64,000 bases of DNA from Chondrosia reniformis (Eukaryota > Porifera > Demospongiae > Chondrillida > Chondrillidae), in assembly GCA_947172415.1 (NCBI GenBank), contig OX359195.1, positions 5,741,501 through 5,805,500 on the forward strand, given 5' to 3'. Numbering within the stretch: position 1 is the first letter of the stretch; each line of letters opens with the position of its first letter. Shown here one piece after another: positions 13,201 to 29,394 of the stretch. The position numbers and the translations under genes are program-made. Under the pieces are notes generated by a model that did no database searches, was not told the DNA's origin, and saw only the letters and a list, made by a program, of their open reading frames with translations.

Positions 13201-14357
13201 TTGGACAGTGTCCAGGATGTGCTGAGATTGTGAGTGACTGTGTTATTTGAGTTTTAGTCAAATTAGTATTAATAATTACTCATACGTAAATGTTGCTTTG
13301 ATTTCATGGACTAATTAGTATTTTATATACTACTCAATTTAATTGATAATATGCTCTATACTGCTTTAGTTAGTCTCACATAGCCAGACTGTTATTTCAC
13401 CTCCATATTTGTTGATGATGTAATAAATTTATAACCTTTGTACCTTCCGATAGCTCTATATTTGACACTTTCATCATACCGAGCATCTTGTTTCATCTTT
13501 ATAGGTTATCAAGCATTTCAGAGAAGAGGGATTTGATTTCCTTTTGAAAGTATTTAATGATTCTGAATACCTTGAGGATCTGACTGGACTGAGTCAATTG
13601 CACAAAATCGCTGCAGAAGTTGATGTTAGTCCGATATTGTATTTGCTGTATTGTCTAATCCTTATGAAGCTATAGATACCCACATAACTTTCCAGTTTAT
13701 ACTTAGAGCATATCAACTCATTTAGTCTGTTCCATTATTACTATTGGTAACTATTCTATTGCTATTGGTAACTATTCTATTGCTATTGGTAACTATTCTA
13801 TTGCTATTGGTAACTATTCTATTGCTATTGGTAACTATTCTATTGCTATTCCTAACTGGAATTTAATAGTTGAATAGAGGGTATTATATTATTCTCTATT
13901 AATCTGTTAATTTGAATAACACATACTCACTGTTAAACTATCTACTTAAGAATTGTATTAATAAACACACAAAATGTATATCTGAGAAATGAGCTGCAGG
14001 ATAAATAGCCTAAATACATGTTCCATATACATGTACGTATGCAGTTTTATTTGTATTTTTTAGTCGTTGTACTATACGTGTATTTATACATAAGTAGTTT
14101 ACCACACTTGAGTGTGGTATAATTAATATATATCACTATGACTTAATCAATTGTAAAGGTGATGATAAGTAAACATACGTAAGTAGGCCTACTGGTGATA
14201 TAGCATTTATCACTAGTTCAAGTATAAGGTTTGTAACACCCCAGATATCACCCGGTTGCCCTGGTAACGTGATATATAACCAATATTAATTGTAATTATG
14301 TATATTATGTCCTTCTGTACATAGATACTGGAACTCAGTGACAATGAAGATGCTTAA
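7276..14357 (+). CDS. ATG7: ATG7, E1-like ubiquitin-activating enzyme of autophagy
   Basis: Seventeen exons: 7276-7420, 7857-7911, 8124-8244, 8493-8570, 9023-9280, 9446-9534, 10116-10240, 10463-10553, 11440-11584, 11675-11833, 12008-12065, 12145-12281, 12349-12516, 12875-12990, 13061-13229, 13505-13624, 14325-14357. All junction phases agree, giving 688 residues (human about 703). ATG7 activates ATG12 and the ATG8 family with ATP and passes them to ATG10 and ATG3. Seen: N-terminal LQFAPF and GFWH, the nucleotide-binding GAGTLG at about residue 356, [17 protein letters not shown], and the catalytic cysteine in [11 protein letters not shown] at about residue 554. The extreme C-terminus is acidic as in homologues. 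Small introns hold minisatellites. Unusual donors are GTCAGT (exon 6), GTTAGT (exons 10, 16) and GTACTT (exon 14). The start is the ATG preceding [12 protein letters not shown], as in human. Confidence 0.97.
9680..9874. repeat. 17-bp minisatellite in ATG7 intron 6
   Basis: CCCAACCTACTTATTGA repeated about 11.5 times, nearly perfect, with one G-to-A variant copy. Confidence 0.95.
11905..11990. repeat. CATC tetranucleotide microsatellite in ATG7 intron 10
   Basis: Imperfect (CATC)n with CACC variants, lying in the pyrimidine-rich half of the intron before exon 11. Confidence 0.9.
13738..13848. repeat. 21-bp minisatellite in ATG7 intron 16
   Basis: Unit CTATTGGTAACTATTCTATTG in about five perfect head-to-tail copies. 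Confidence 0.93.
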
Positions 14358-14382
14358 TTAGCGTTGCTTAGAATATACAGAA

Positions 14383-14388
14383 AATAAA
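14383..14388 (+). promoter_or_regulatory. Candidate poly(A) signal of ATG7
   Basis: AATAAA about 25 bases after the ATG7 stop codon. Position and sequence fit; cleavage site not verifiable. Confidence 0.6.
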
Positions 14389-14567
14389 GAATACCATTAC
14401 CTTGTTTACTGTATGCATCTGTTAGCTGTATGAATATTTTATATACTAGATGTCCTTCTTGTGCAGCATACACAGGTCTGTCTATATGTGCATGCATTTT
14501 AGAGAAACATTTCTTATATACTGTTTCTAGTACTATTTTACAGTAAGTTTAAGATTCCTTTTTGCTA

Positions 14568-15909
14568 TTATGGAGTAATTGCCATGACAACCACAAGAAT
14601 GATCCTGCAGTTAGAGTCACTAAATATCAGAAGAGATACCTCGTGACAACTGTGTAATGTTTGTATGTATATCCTAAAGTAAGTTTTAGATATGTCTACA
14701 CTACTAACCTTGAACTTTGACCCCTCCTGCATTTTCTACTGACTGACTGACTGAATGTAAGAGTGAAAGTAGTTGTTCCAGCTGTATTGTTGAAAGTAGC
14801 TACATATGTCCCATTGTTTTCACTTGATACGTTCACAAACTGCAATCCATACTCAGTAATAATCACCCGGCCGTTTTCCATCAGAGCTAGTTCATTAAAC
14901 CTCCAAGATGGAGGAAGAGACACAGCTGGATTTCCATTATAAGTAACATTGAATGAATCTCCTTCAGTGATAATTAACCCCCTCTAGATCGATCTGGAAA
15001 TGTCTCCCTTCAAGTTCAAGTGGCCCTTGTATAATAAAAAATATATTCATAATAGGTAAATACTTGACACTAAAAAAGATATGAATGTACATCTTCTATA
15101 ATTACATATATTTGTATAATCATACAGTCCAGTAATTTCATTTAACATGCATATTAATGTTCGATCCAACCAACTCATCTTAACAGGCTTTGACTGTATA
15201 TCAATTTTTACGGTTTTTGAGTAGCTTATCATATTCACAAGTAGATATATGTGATTACCGAAAGAAACTGGTTTCAGGAATGAAGGTTATAATACAAATA
15301 TACAACAACCCAACTTACAGTTAACAAATATTACAGGAATTGGTTCTGGCTGAACCTCACTTTCAGCTGCACACCTCACAGTTACTTTATTCCAAGACCT
15401 TGGAATACTGGACAGGTTGAGGGGAGAACCAAAATTATCACTTATTGTAGCCACTGCCCCGCTTTCAAAGATCTGATTTGAAGTTATATTAATCTCTAGA
15501 TCTTCATCAAAAAGATTAAGAATCCAATGAACAAAAATTACATCCCTTCGACAGCGATCTTTATGGATACATCCATTTATTTCCCGTTTCTCTTCTCTGG
15601 TGAATGATACACTTCCTCCTTCTACAACAGTTACATTTTCACTTGTAGCTGTAATTACTGTCTCTATAGAGTCAAACAAGATAAATATTTAATATGTAAC
15701 TCATGTACTTCTTTAATTTTAGTACTGCAACTGGTTATAGAAACAGCTGCTAGAGTATTATATATATATATAGGGATGTGGTTTGGGATATGACAGTTGC
15801 AGAATTGGTTTTGTTTGCATTGCCATATACCTTGAGGTTCAGTCACATATGCATGTTCAGTGATCACTGCTAAAGCCACTATCAGCTGCAGTTTAAAGCA
15901 CGCACACAT
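14568..15909 (-). CDS. Ig-domain secreted or membrane protein, model uncertain, possible frameshift
   Basis: Exon 1 (15831-15909) encodes a signal peptide (MCACFKLQLIVALAVITEHA). Exon 2 (15319-15663) joins in phase and encodes an Ig-like segment with VTVVEGGSVSF and a late VRCAAES. A third exon (14709 to about 15025) encodes a second Ig-like half: EGDSFNVTYNGNP and the Ig hallmark SSENNGTYVATFNN (the D-x-G-x-Y position). Joining exons 2 and 3 in the right frame requires one base fewer in the C5 tract at 14978-14982, so the copy is either broken, mis-assembled there, or spliced in a way I did not find. A short last exon (14568-14604) would add a brief hydrophobic tail (IILVVVMAITP) and stop. 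Typical Ig cysteines are not clearly paired. Function unknown; a receptor or adhesion role is only a guess. Confidence 0.55.
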
Positions 15910-16991
15910 GTTTACTCCTTGAATCTGTATTCTGTAAATTGGTAATACAAATTTAATGTAACTTTACACTCTGTGTTCTTGAGAATATAATAAACATGAT
16001 CGTGATACATTAGGCTTAGAAATAATATTATTAAAGGGCTATACTAACCTTTAAATTTGATCCTTCGAATTCTCAAGCAGGTTACTACGTATACTGATTT
16101 AGAGAAATATATATAAACTATGGATGACATCTATAAATATAACCACGTATAATGTAGCAACTTTGGTATTCTAGGCATTAAAACAATTTCAAAAGTAATA
16201 TACTCTATCACAAACATACAAGATCAGAGCTATTATATGTAACAAAATTGTGAAGAATTCATACCATAATATCCATTCATGACATGCATGCTATATATTT
16301 ATTTCATAATCTGGAACTTATGTTTATATACTATTTGTTTACTATATTATATATATATATCGGATGCTCAAATTTGTATAACATATATATTTAAGGCCCA
16401 GTGGTCCAGGAGAAAATAAAGAGAAGACTCCTATATCGCTATACCCTCAGGTTTAGTTCTCTATAGGCTTTATATTTTATATATACATTAATTACATCCT
16501 ATAACCACATTTATATTTATGGATCCTATATATTTTCTATCATAAGAGGTCTTTTTAGCCTGTATAGGTAATTATGCATGGTGCAGTACATAGTATTTAT
16601 AGGTAAATGAAAAATTCTTTATAAAGAGGCAATACAGTCAGTTACTTACGAAGACCCTATGGCCACGGTCAAAACACTCCTCAAAAGCCAAACGTGTCTT
16701 TAGAAACTCAAAAGCCTAAAGATGTACCATTACTTTGGCACAGTTAGAAGAAATCCCTATTATCTAAAAATTTATATAATAAGTCGGGGAGAATAATTAA
16801 TTGTGCAGCTAGCTATATAGCTACATGTATTCTTCCTACACTTGGTATATAGCATGACAGTTAATTAGAACTGAGCACGTGTTTTATCTGGAAAAGGTTT
16901 ACACAACTACACATTGTTATGCGCAGCTTTTATTGTTTTTCACTGTATCACGTTTACCTTGTACATACACGCCCACTTAGTGTTGGGTAAG
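15910..16991. other. Intergenic spacer with R1 repeat fragment
   Basis: AT-rich. 16391-16475 matches the inverted form of dispersed repeat R1 (AGAAGACTCCTATAT...GTTTAGTTC). The 16914-16991 stretch is open and hydrophobic in frame with the downstream kinase-like gene but is taken as 5' UTR. No other coding signal seen. Confidence 0.6.
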
Positions 16992-19075
16992 ATGGCTGAA
17001 GGGCTTGCTAAACCAGAGAGCAGCTTAGCATCCGTCTTAGAGAAATTATTTCGCCCAAAACCAGCTACATTGACGACAGAAGCTGAGATTAGTAGAGGAA
17101 CTTACGGATCGCTGTATTGCGGCGACTATAACGGAAAGGGCGTATCCATAAAGAATCTTGGAGGCGTTTTCCTGCATCATTACAAACATAAAGAACAAGT
17201 TACCATCGAAGCGACGCTGTTACAATTTAAGAAAGACTTGAGAGTCTTGAAATCGTTAAGTCATCCGTATTTGATTGAGATACATGGGACTTTTTGTGAT
17301 GTTCCGCACGAGGAATTGTTGCTTGTCGCAGAGAAATCAAAGGAGGATCTAAAATCTTACTTGTCTCGTCACGTGGGGCGTCTCAAAGGACAGGAACAGA
17401 TAGTCATTACTTTACAGATAGCTACAGGATTGCGATATCTTCATCTTTTTCAACCGGAGGTTCCATTTCACGATCTTTCAGACCGAAATATTCTCATGTG
17501 CGATGGTATAGCCAAGATATTTCACTATGGCCAGCATCAGATAAGGCCCAAAACAGCCGATAAATTGCAGCATCTCCTCCCTTATCTGCCCCCAGAAACA
17601 CAAGGAGATGATCCCCGATATACTAGTAAGGGAGACGTATTCTCCCTCGGCGTCATCATTCTCCAGATAGCCACTCAGAAGCCCCCCATCCTCGCCCCCC
17701 TGTCAGAGGGGCAAAATGAGAGACCAACTGAGATGGAAAGGAGAAAAGGGGATCTTGGACTACTGGCAAAGGATGGCAACCCGTTCAAACACATCTGTTC
17801 CATGTGCCTTGTAGATGATCCAGACAGCAGGCCCAACATAATTACACTGCACAACCAGCTATCAGTAATAGCTGAGGGAGGCAATCGCGTAGGTACAATT
17901 GACTATATATATAGAACACCAATAATCAATAATATTAGCAACTTTTACAGACACCATCAAATCTAAGATATAAGTTACGGATTTAGAATAATATTAAAAC
18001 TAAAAAATGATAATTTTGTCTTTTTCAATTAATTCTTAATATACTTTATAGATTTATTAATATCTTGATTACCATCTAATATTAGTTATATCAGGTATAT
18101 TCTTTTGTTTAATAGATGTTTCGTGCTGAGCTGTTGACACAAGGGAAACACACACTGCTCTCTTCACCACTCCCTGATATTCCCAAGTCTTCTGCTTTTG
18201 CTTGTGGCCTGTACCTCAGTGGGAAGGTCTACATTTGTGGAGGACGTAGTGAGAATGCTGAGTCAGCACGTTATATTTATGTGTATTCTTTCGCCGACAA
18301 TTCTTGGAGTACGTTGCCAGCCGCTCCACAAATTTATGGTCAAGCTGTTGTAGCTTTGGGCCTAATCACTCTGATTGGAGGCTGTACAGCGGATCAGTGG
18401 AAGGTTACAGATAACATTGTCTGCTGGATACCAAAGGACCAGACTTGGAAGGAGGTCCTGCCCTCCATGCCCACCAAGAGAGTGAGACCAGCTGTCATTA
18501 ATAACAAGGAAATACTCATTGTTGCAGGAGGCCTTGGTGTGGACTTAGAAACCACATTAGATTCTGTAGATGTGCTAAATCTGGTTGATCAGAAGTGGTA
18601 CTCTTTGCCAAGCCTGAAGATCCCAAAGCCTCTAAGCTGTGCTCATCTAATTGACTGTGGGGAAGAAATACAGCTCCTTGGTGGGATTGACCAGACCAAA
18701 GAAGGCAACCTGTTGTCATGGAAACTCAAATGGAGTGAGATACAATTACATGCAGCAAAGAAGGGTAAAAAGAGGACCCCAGCTGATTGGATTCCAGCCA
18801 AGGACACTCCTCTCAGATTTGCTACATACATTTCTGCTGGTAGTAACCCTTTGAGTGTGGGAGGAACAAAGAATGACAGACATACCACCAGCCAGATTTA
18901 TGCCTTCACTCCCCAGAAAGACAAGTGGTCCCAAGTTGGGAGGCTGTCCCAGCCAAGAGCACATGCCTGTGTGGTCCCCCTTAGCAACACAGCCCTCTTC
19001 GTAGTGGGTGGGTGTGTGAATCCAAAGAATGTTGAGGAGACCTTGCTCACCTCTGTAGAATTCCTTTATCTTTGA
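16992..19075 (+). CDS. Pseudokinase-Kelch fusion protein
   Basis: Exons 16992-17888 and 18116-19075 join in phase 0, giving 618 residues. Residues about 25-290 are a protein-kinase fold: glycine loop GTYGSLY (36-42), a lysine in VSIK (54), LSHPYLIEIHG, the catalytic loop FHDLSDRN (159-166), PPETQ and GDVFSLGVI. The HRD histidine and arginine are F and H, and the DFG motif is HYG (178-180), so the metal-binding aspartate is missing and a pseudokinase is predicted. Residues about 300-618 hold about six Kelch repeats (CGG, IGG, AGG, LGG, VGG pairs with W and Y/F following), a beta-propeller for protein binding. An upstream in-frame ATG at 16914 would add a hydrophobic N-terminus; I prefer 16992 because of its better context (AAGATGG) and because the added part looks like UTR. 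Confidence 0.85.
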
Positions 19076-19571
19076 CCAATCTAAAGTACATTTATTATAG
19101 ATCATCTAGTAGTTGCATTAATAAAAACTGTTTTAGTACACTTTGTAAATTAAACCCCTTGTTTCTTGTAATAATTATAATAATATTGTATTGCCGTGCA
19201 TGTTTGTGCTATATATATATGTATACGCCCTTCTATAGGTCTGCATGGTTGTATATACATTTATATGATATTATGTATGTATCTCTGAGATTTCTTACAA
19301 GGAAAAACAAATAAAATGAAAACCCTCTAAGCCTATAGGATTAAATTCAATCATTTTTGTATATCACAGCCAAACGGTATACAGTAGTTATAATATTATC
19401 AATCACACTTTTTATTTGAAAACACTGCACTCTGTAGTGTAAAGTAATACAAAACATAATTAAAATCACTACATTATTCAAATTGGTCAATACTACTATA
19501 AAGTACAAATTGCTAGCTACGTATATAAGGAACCAAAGAACCAAAATACGTATAAGAGAAATCAGTTATAA
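19076..19571. other. Convergent 3' ends
   Basis: Holds the 3' UTRs of the Kelch gene (+; AATAAA at 19310-19315) and the TRAF-like gene (-). No coding signal. Confidence 0.6.
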
Positions 19572-20802
19572 TCAATCTTTTGACAGATCAATGCTCTCCA
19601 CTTTCTGTTGCAGTTTACGGTAGTCCTTGAGTAACATGCTGAGATGAAAATGGACAGCCTCTTCTAAATGGTTTGGCATGTCCTTTCGTTTAGCTTGACA
19701 ATTGCACCCAAACTCAGCAAATTCACAATCAATAATAGCTTCCATACATTCTTCAGTTAGATGCCTCTCTTTGTCCATGCGAACAATGAAGCGATCCTTA
19801 CAATGATTTGGGCATCGAACAGGGCAAAAGAGGCATTCTTGATAGTGTACTTCTATCATGGACTTATAAGTGATTGATCGATTACATCCAGCAAATGGAC
19901 ACTTTATTTTTCTCAAAGGACACTCCTCTTCAACGTGACGCTTCATTTGAAAGCGAGGTAGCTTTCTCAAACACTTGAGTGGACATGGAACTGCTTCAAA
20001 TTGACAGGTCTTTGCCAAATGATCAGCTACATCTCTCAGCTCTCCATTCCACTCACAACCAGAATTATAATTAGTGCAAAACAGCTTTAAATCTTTTATC
20101 AGACGCTCAGTTCGGAGATCCTTGTTAAAGGAAAAACCATCCTTTCTTGTCTTTCTGCAGTGGGGACAGGTGGCAGATGACTTGGCCCATTCCTCAATAC
20201 ACTTGAGGCAGAAGGAGCTTCCACAGCACCCTGTCTGCACAGGAACACTGGCAAGCTCCGTACAGATGATGCAAGATACCCAATCCTGTGGCTTCTCCTT
20301 GGATATATACATGTTACCTTCGTAGTGAACTTCATGTCCATCAGGTTTGCCTCGACCTTTGGTCAGCTCCTGTAAATACTGCAGCCTGGAGACAAGAGGA
20401 TTGTATTCAGTGGTGCAGGCGGTATGAAAGAAACCTGTTTTCCCGTTGCATGTTCCCAAGGCCCAGGTAGATCCATCTCTGTCCCACTGGATGTTTGTAA
20501 TGTGGTCATTCACTTTCAGAGTGAGTTCATCTTCATTGACAGCAATGAGTGGATATACAGCCTTTGCCGAAGCAGCTAAAGTAATAAAAGTGTAGTTCAG
20601 TTTAGTTATATAACCAATAACAACGTACAAATCTATTCTGCTCTTTTATAATTAGCCACATGAATTAGCAGTAGTGTGAACATAAGCTAGAAAAGAACGT
20701 TTCTATAGTACTAGGTACTACAAGATACGCTACTACTCTCTCCGAAAAGCCATTTCTTCAGCTAAACTTCACGTTTATCCTACCTCTTTGTGGAGAAGAC
20801 AT
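19572..20802 (-). CDS. SH3-RING-TRAF zinc-finger protein 1
   Basis: Exon 1 (20784-20802) supplies MSSPQR and the first base of codon 7; exon 2 (19572-20575) the rest; 340 residues. Domains in order: an SH3-like domain (about 12-65: AVYPL, DELTL, WALG, GKTGFF), a RING-type finger (about 108-150: CIIC, CCGSSFCLKC, CPHC), then TRAF-type zinc fingers (about 170-295, repeated C-x2-6-C...H...C patterns such as CPLKCLRKLPRF and CPNHCKDRF), and a short coiled coil (LSMLLKDYRKLQQKVESI). No MATH/TRAF-C domain follows. The usual RING histidine (C-x-H-x2-C) is serine here. TRAF-like proteins act as ubiquitin ligases or adaptors in receptor signalling; which receptor is unknown. A paralogue lies at 31555-32652. 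Divergently transcribed from the IDH gene 300 bp away. Confidence 0.88.
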
Positions 20803-21110
20803 GGGAGGCCTATACGAGGGGATTACCCTTTACTAGTCCCTCCTACTAAAGGAAGCGCCCCGCGAATCATCAATGTAAATTTAGCAAATTTGAGAGATTT
20901 TCTCAGCTTGAAAGTGTCTTTTAAAGAAAATGTGCGTATATAAAAAAGATGGCATAAAAAGCGGAGTTCACCACTTCCATAAACTCGAGTCTGATCTATT
21001 TCAGGGTCTTACCCATTTATCCGCAAATTTAAGGGCGTGGCACACACACCCTTTTTACCCCAAGTTCACGTGTTGTAAAAGCCCCTTAATTTTGGGTTTC
21101 GTCTTGAAGA
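20803..21110. promoter_or_regulatory. Divergent promoter region, TRAF-like gene and IDH gene
   Basis: About 308 bp between the two start codons, less AT-rich than the introns around it (for example GGAAGCGCCCCGCGAATCAT near 20851). It must hold both promoters and 5' UTRs; no TATA box can be assigned with confidence. Confidence 0.5.
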
Positions 21111-26890
<5,780 letters not shown>

Positions 26891-27118
26891 TTTCAAATTA
26901 GCTGGAATTGTTTACTTGTTTAGGATGATTTTTAAGGAACCCAACTTTAATCCATAAAATGTAGTTGTGTTTATAGATTCCTATACATACCCTGACTACT
27001 AAGTTTATTTCTGTTAACTTAAGTTGAGGTTATTTCTGATAATGAAGTTTGAAAGTGTAAATACGATGTCATACAATTTGACTTTGAGATAACTGCACTA
27101 AATGTATATTGTTGAGAT

Positions 27119-27179
27119 GGTTCATCTTTAGTCTTTAAATTTAAGCATCTAGCGACATTCATAAGACTAAAGATGAACC
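27119..27179. repeat. 17-bp perfect inverted repeat
   Basis: GGTTCATCTTTAGTCTT (27119-27135) is the exact reverse complement of AAGACTAAAGATGAACC (27163-27179), separated by 27 bases. It could be a terminal-inverted-repeat MITE remnant or an RNA hairpin in the IDH 3' region. Confidence 0.9.
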
Positions 27180-27528
27180 CCTATCATCTGAAATACATAT
27201 AGTTGGATGCATGTAGCCTTACTTTGTCATAACTCAGTTATTGACTTTTTGCCTGTATAAAGTTTGTAAATAAGCATTCTTACAGTACCTCTCCAGTGAT
27301 CCTTATATTCACAATATTGAGAGGTGTTTGGGGATATGCCAAAAAGATTTGTGTGATATCTATATATAGGCAGTGAATCTCCAATTGGGAAGGTACATAT
27401 ATATTGACAAGAGGAGGTGTCACCATAGATGGGTAGGTATCCAGATGGTCAGACTGTGTTGGTGGAATTCCAAGAGGGCTGCCTTTAAGTTGGTGGTATG
27501 TATATTAAAAAAATGTGATTTAATAGAT

Positions 27529-27705
27529 AGGGATGGCGGTGCCTGCAACAGTGACTGGCATGCACATCTGGAAAAGTAGTGATACAAGAGACAATGATCT
27601 GGTAAGGTTAACCATGCAGACTTAAGGTCATGCTGTAACTTAACCATATATACACATGTATCATGCACTTCTACATATGTTTGGGCACATCGTGATATAT
27701 AGCCA
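27529..27705. repeat. Dispersed repeat family R2, copy 1
   Basis: Aligns in order with 49243-49408: AGGGATGGC, CATCTGG(G)AAAAGTA, GATCATG/GATCTGG, TTAACCAT/CTAACCATA, CACTTC and TTTGGGCACATC. Diverged, non-coding. Confidence 0.6.
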
Positions 27706-28557
27706 ATGCAAAGTAGGGATGATGCACCCAAAGAAATAAACGTTCTACCCATATATCGTAAATTTGGCAACTTTAGCCATGCAGTGCTTGGAGAGAATCA
27801 TGCTGTGTTAAGTACACATGGAGCACGCAATAATATAAAATCGAGAAAAAAAGAATGCAGGCATGCAGGTCACTTTTTGAGGCACCAAAGGTGCCCTATA
27901 TTGTTTTCAGAAATTATGTAAATGTATGGCTTCTTGTTTGTATAAAAATTACAGTCAAGTACTAGCTACACAGTGTAAGTTACAAATTTGAAGAGATCCA
28001 TATGACTCTTATATTAATCACAAGTATATTAAACAGTACAAGACTTTAGTCACACTGCATGCTGCAGACTTTGAAATCCTCAACTACTGCATAGAGAGTA
28101 GTAATACAAATCTATGTAAGGTAGAACACATGTACATGGTCTACCAATAACCTTTTTACAACTTAGTCTATAGGCTGAAGATGATAATGATGCATCTAGA
28201 TGCCATATATCAACAAAAGTTCTGGTCTTAAAGGGATCTCAGCTAATAACCACAGCAGATTTGATTTGCCTTGAGAGGGAGTTAGGAATACTGACGGTTG
28301 GTTGCATGCATTCACTATAATCAACAGGGTTAGAGGCCACTTGGTAACTTGCACACAAGCGACATCATACACTGTCGGAATCGGTTAACCGGACCTCTAA
28401 GAACCAGCAAGTATAGAGCTCGAAATCCGAGTTTGGGGCCGAGGGCACCAGGCACCCCACGAGTTTTTAAACTAGATGGTTATGCATCATTCAATAACCC
28501 TAATCATTTCTATAATCACAAGCAAAATGCAACAAATTAAATTTGAAATCAATAAGA

Positions 28558-29394
28558 TTACAATTTAAATGTCTTTCTGGCTGAAACAAAAATAAAACCT
28601 TTGAATGATGGACATGTGGCACCATCTGGGATCCCTGTAGTCTTCTTATCTATCATTCTAGTAATAATATCACAGCATCCGGCGCTCTCCAAAGCAGTAC
28701 GAACAATACCCTCATTTAGACCCAAAGCAAAGAATCTTTCTTCGCCTACTTTATAGAAGCATTGCTCGTCAAGTGAACTTGGCTTCTCCATGATGGTAAA
28801 ATGTATGACGATCCGTCCGTCTGGTTTCACGTAGTTTTTGACGATGCGAGCTACGGTAGCATTGCAATCTTCTACTGTCCTACACGCAGCGGCCAAAACC
28901 AGACTAGAGAAGACCACGTCATAAGGTCCTTTGTGCTCATCAGGTATCATCTCCTTTTTGGTAACATCACAAGGAATTACGGACTTTACGGCCTGGCGAA
29001 GTTCATCCTGACGCTTCTCAACATCGGCATCGCTGCCACCTTCCAGTTCTTTGACCACAAAGTTAAAGGCAAATGTCCAATCTATACACGATGGATCTTT
29101 ATTCAGCCACTGTTGTACAGCCTGTCGATTGTTACTTGTGTACTCGGCCAGAACTATCTCCGACGCTATTTTAGCAGCACTGATCTGATAAACGATAATA
29201 GGCCCGCATCCCAACTCCAATATATTCCAATTTCTGTTCTCTTCTTCGATACAGGTACTGTAGAAGCTATGCAACTCCTTTAAAAAGAAAGCTATCGTGG
29301 CAGACACTGATTCACCATTCCTATTTTTGTAATACTCCAAATAGCTCTCGATGTTAAATTTCGTTTCGTAGTCTTTACCAAAGCTTAATGCCAT
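28558..29394 (-). CDS. NNMT/INMT/PNMT-family N-methyltransferase
   Basis: Single exon, 278 residues, close to the family length (about 264-282). Class I SAM methyltransferase: motif I is ILELGCGPIIVYQIS, followed by EIVLAEYTSNNRQAVQQWL, which parallels the nicotinamide N-methyltransferase pattern of a DY(S/T) acid loop and a W-L helix; then DWTF, LRQAVKSVIPCDVT (the family's conserved RxAVKxVxxCDV block), PYDVVFSSLVLAAAC, and KPDGRIVI. Such enzymes transfer methyl from SAM to a small amine (nicotinamide, indolethylamine, phenylethanolamine); the substrate here cannot be read. Cytosolic; no signal peptide or TM. Intronless, unlike most neighbours. Start is the ATG at 29394. Confidence 0.9.
   Translation of the reverse strand: MALSFGKDYETKFNIESYLEYYKNRNGESVSATIAFFLKELHSFYSTCIEEENRNWNILELGCGPIIVYQISAAKIASEIVLAEYTSNNRQAVQQWLNKDPSCIDWTFAFNFVVKELEGGSDADVEKRQDELRQAVKSVIPCDVTKKEMIPDEHKGPYDVVFSSLVLAAACRTVEDCNATVARIVKNYVKPDGRIVIHFTIMEKPSSLDEQCFYKVGEERFFALGLNEGIVRTALESAGCCDIITRMIDKKTTGIPDGATCPSFKGFIFVSARKTFKL

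Larger units (their letters stand above)
26891..28557. other. Intergenic region with two repeats
   Basis: Holds the IDH 3' UTR, a 17-bp inverted repeat (27119-27179) and a dispersed repeat R2 copy (27529-27705). 28370-28470 is locally GC-richer (GAGTTTGGGGCCGAGGGCAC). Open frames here show no family resemblance and I do not call a gene. Confidence 0.55.

Noticed and set aside
16914-16991. Upstream start giving a hydrophobic N-terminus to the pseudokinase-Kelch protein
   Set aside because: Looks like 5' UTR; the ATG at 16992 has better context and begins a hydrophilic, kinase-like N-terminus. Not excluded.
18746-19105. Minus-strand open frames opposite the Kelch exon
   Set aside because: Shadow frames of a strongly supported coding exon.
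28801-29283. 160-codon open frame on the + strand
   Set aside because: Antisense to the NNMT-like gene, no family resemblance.
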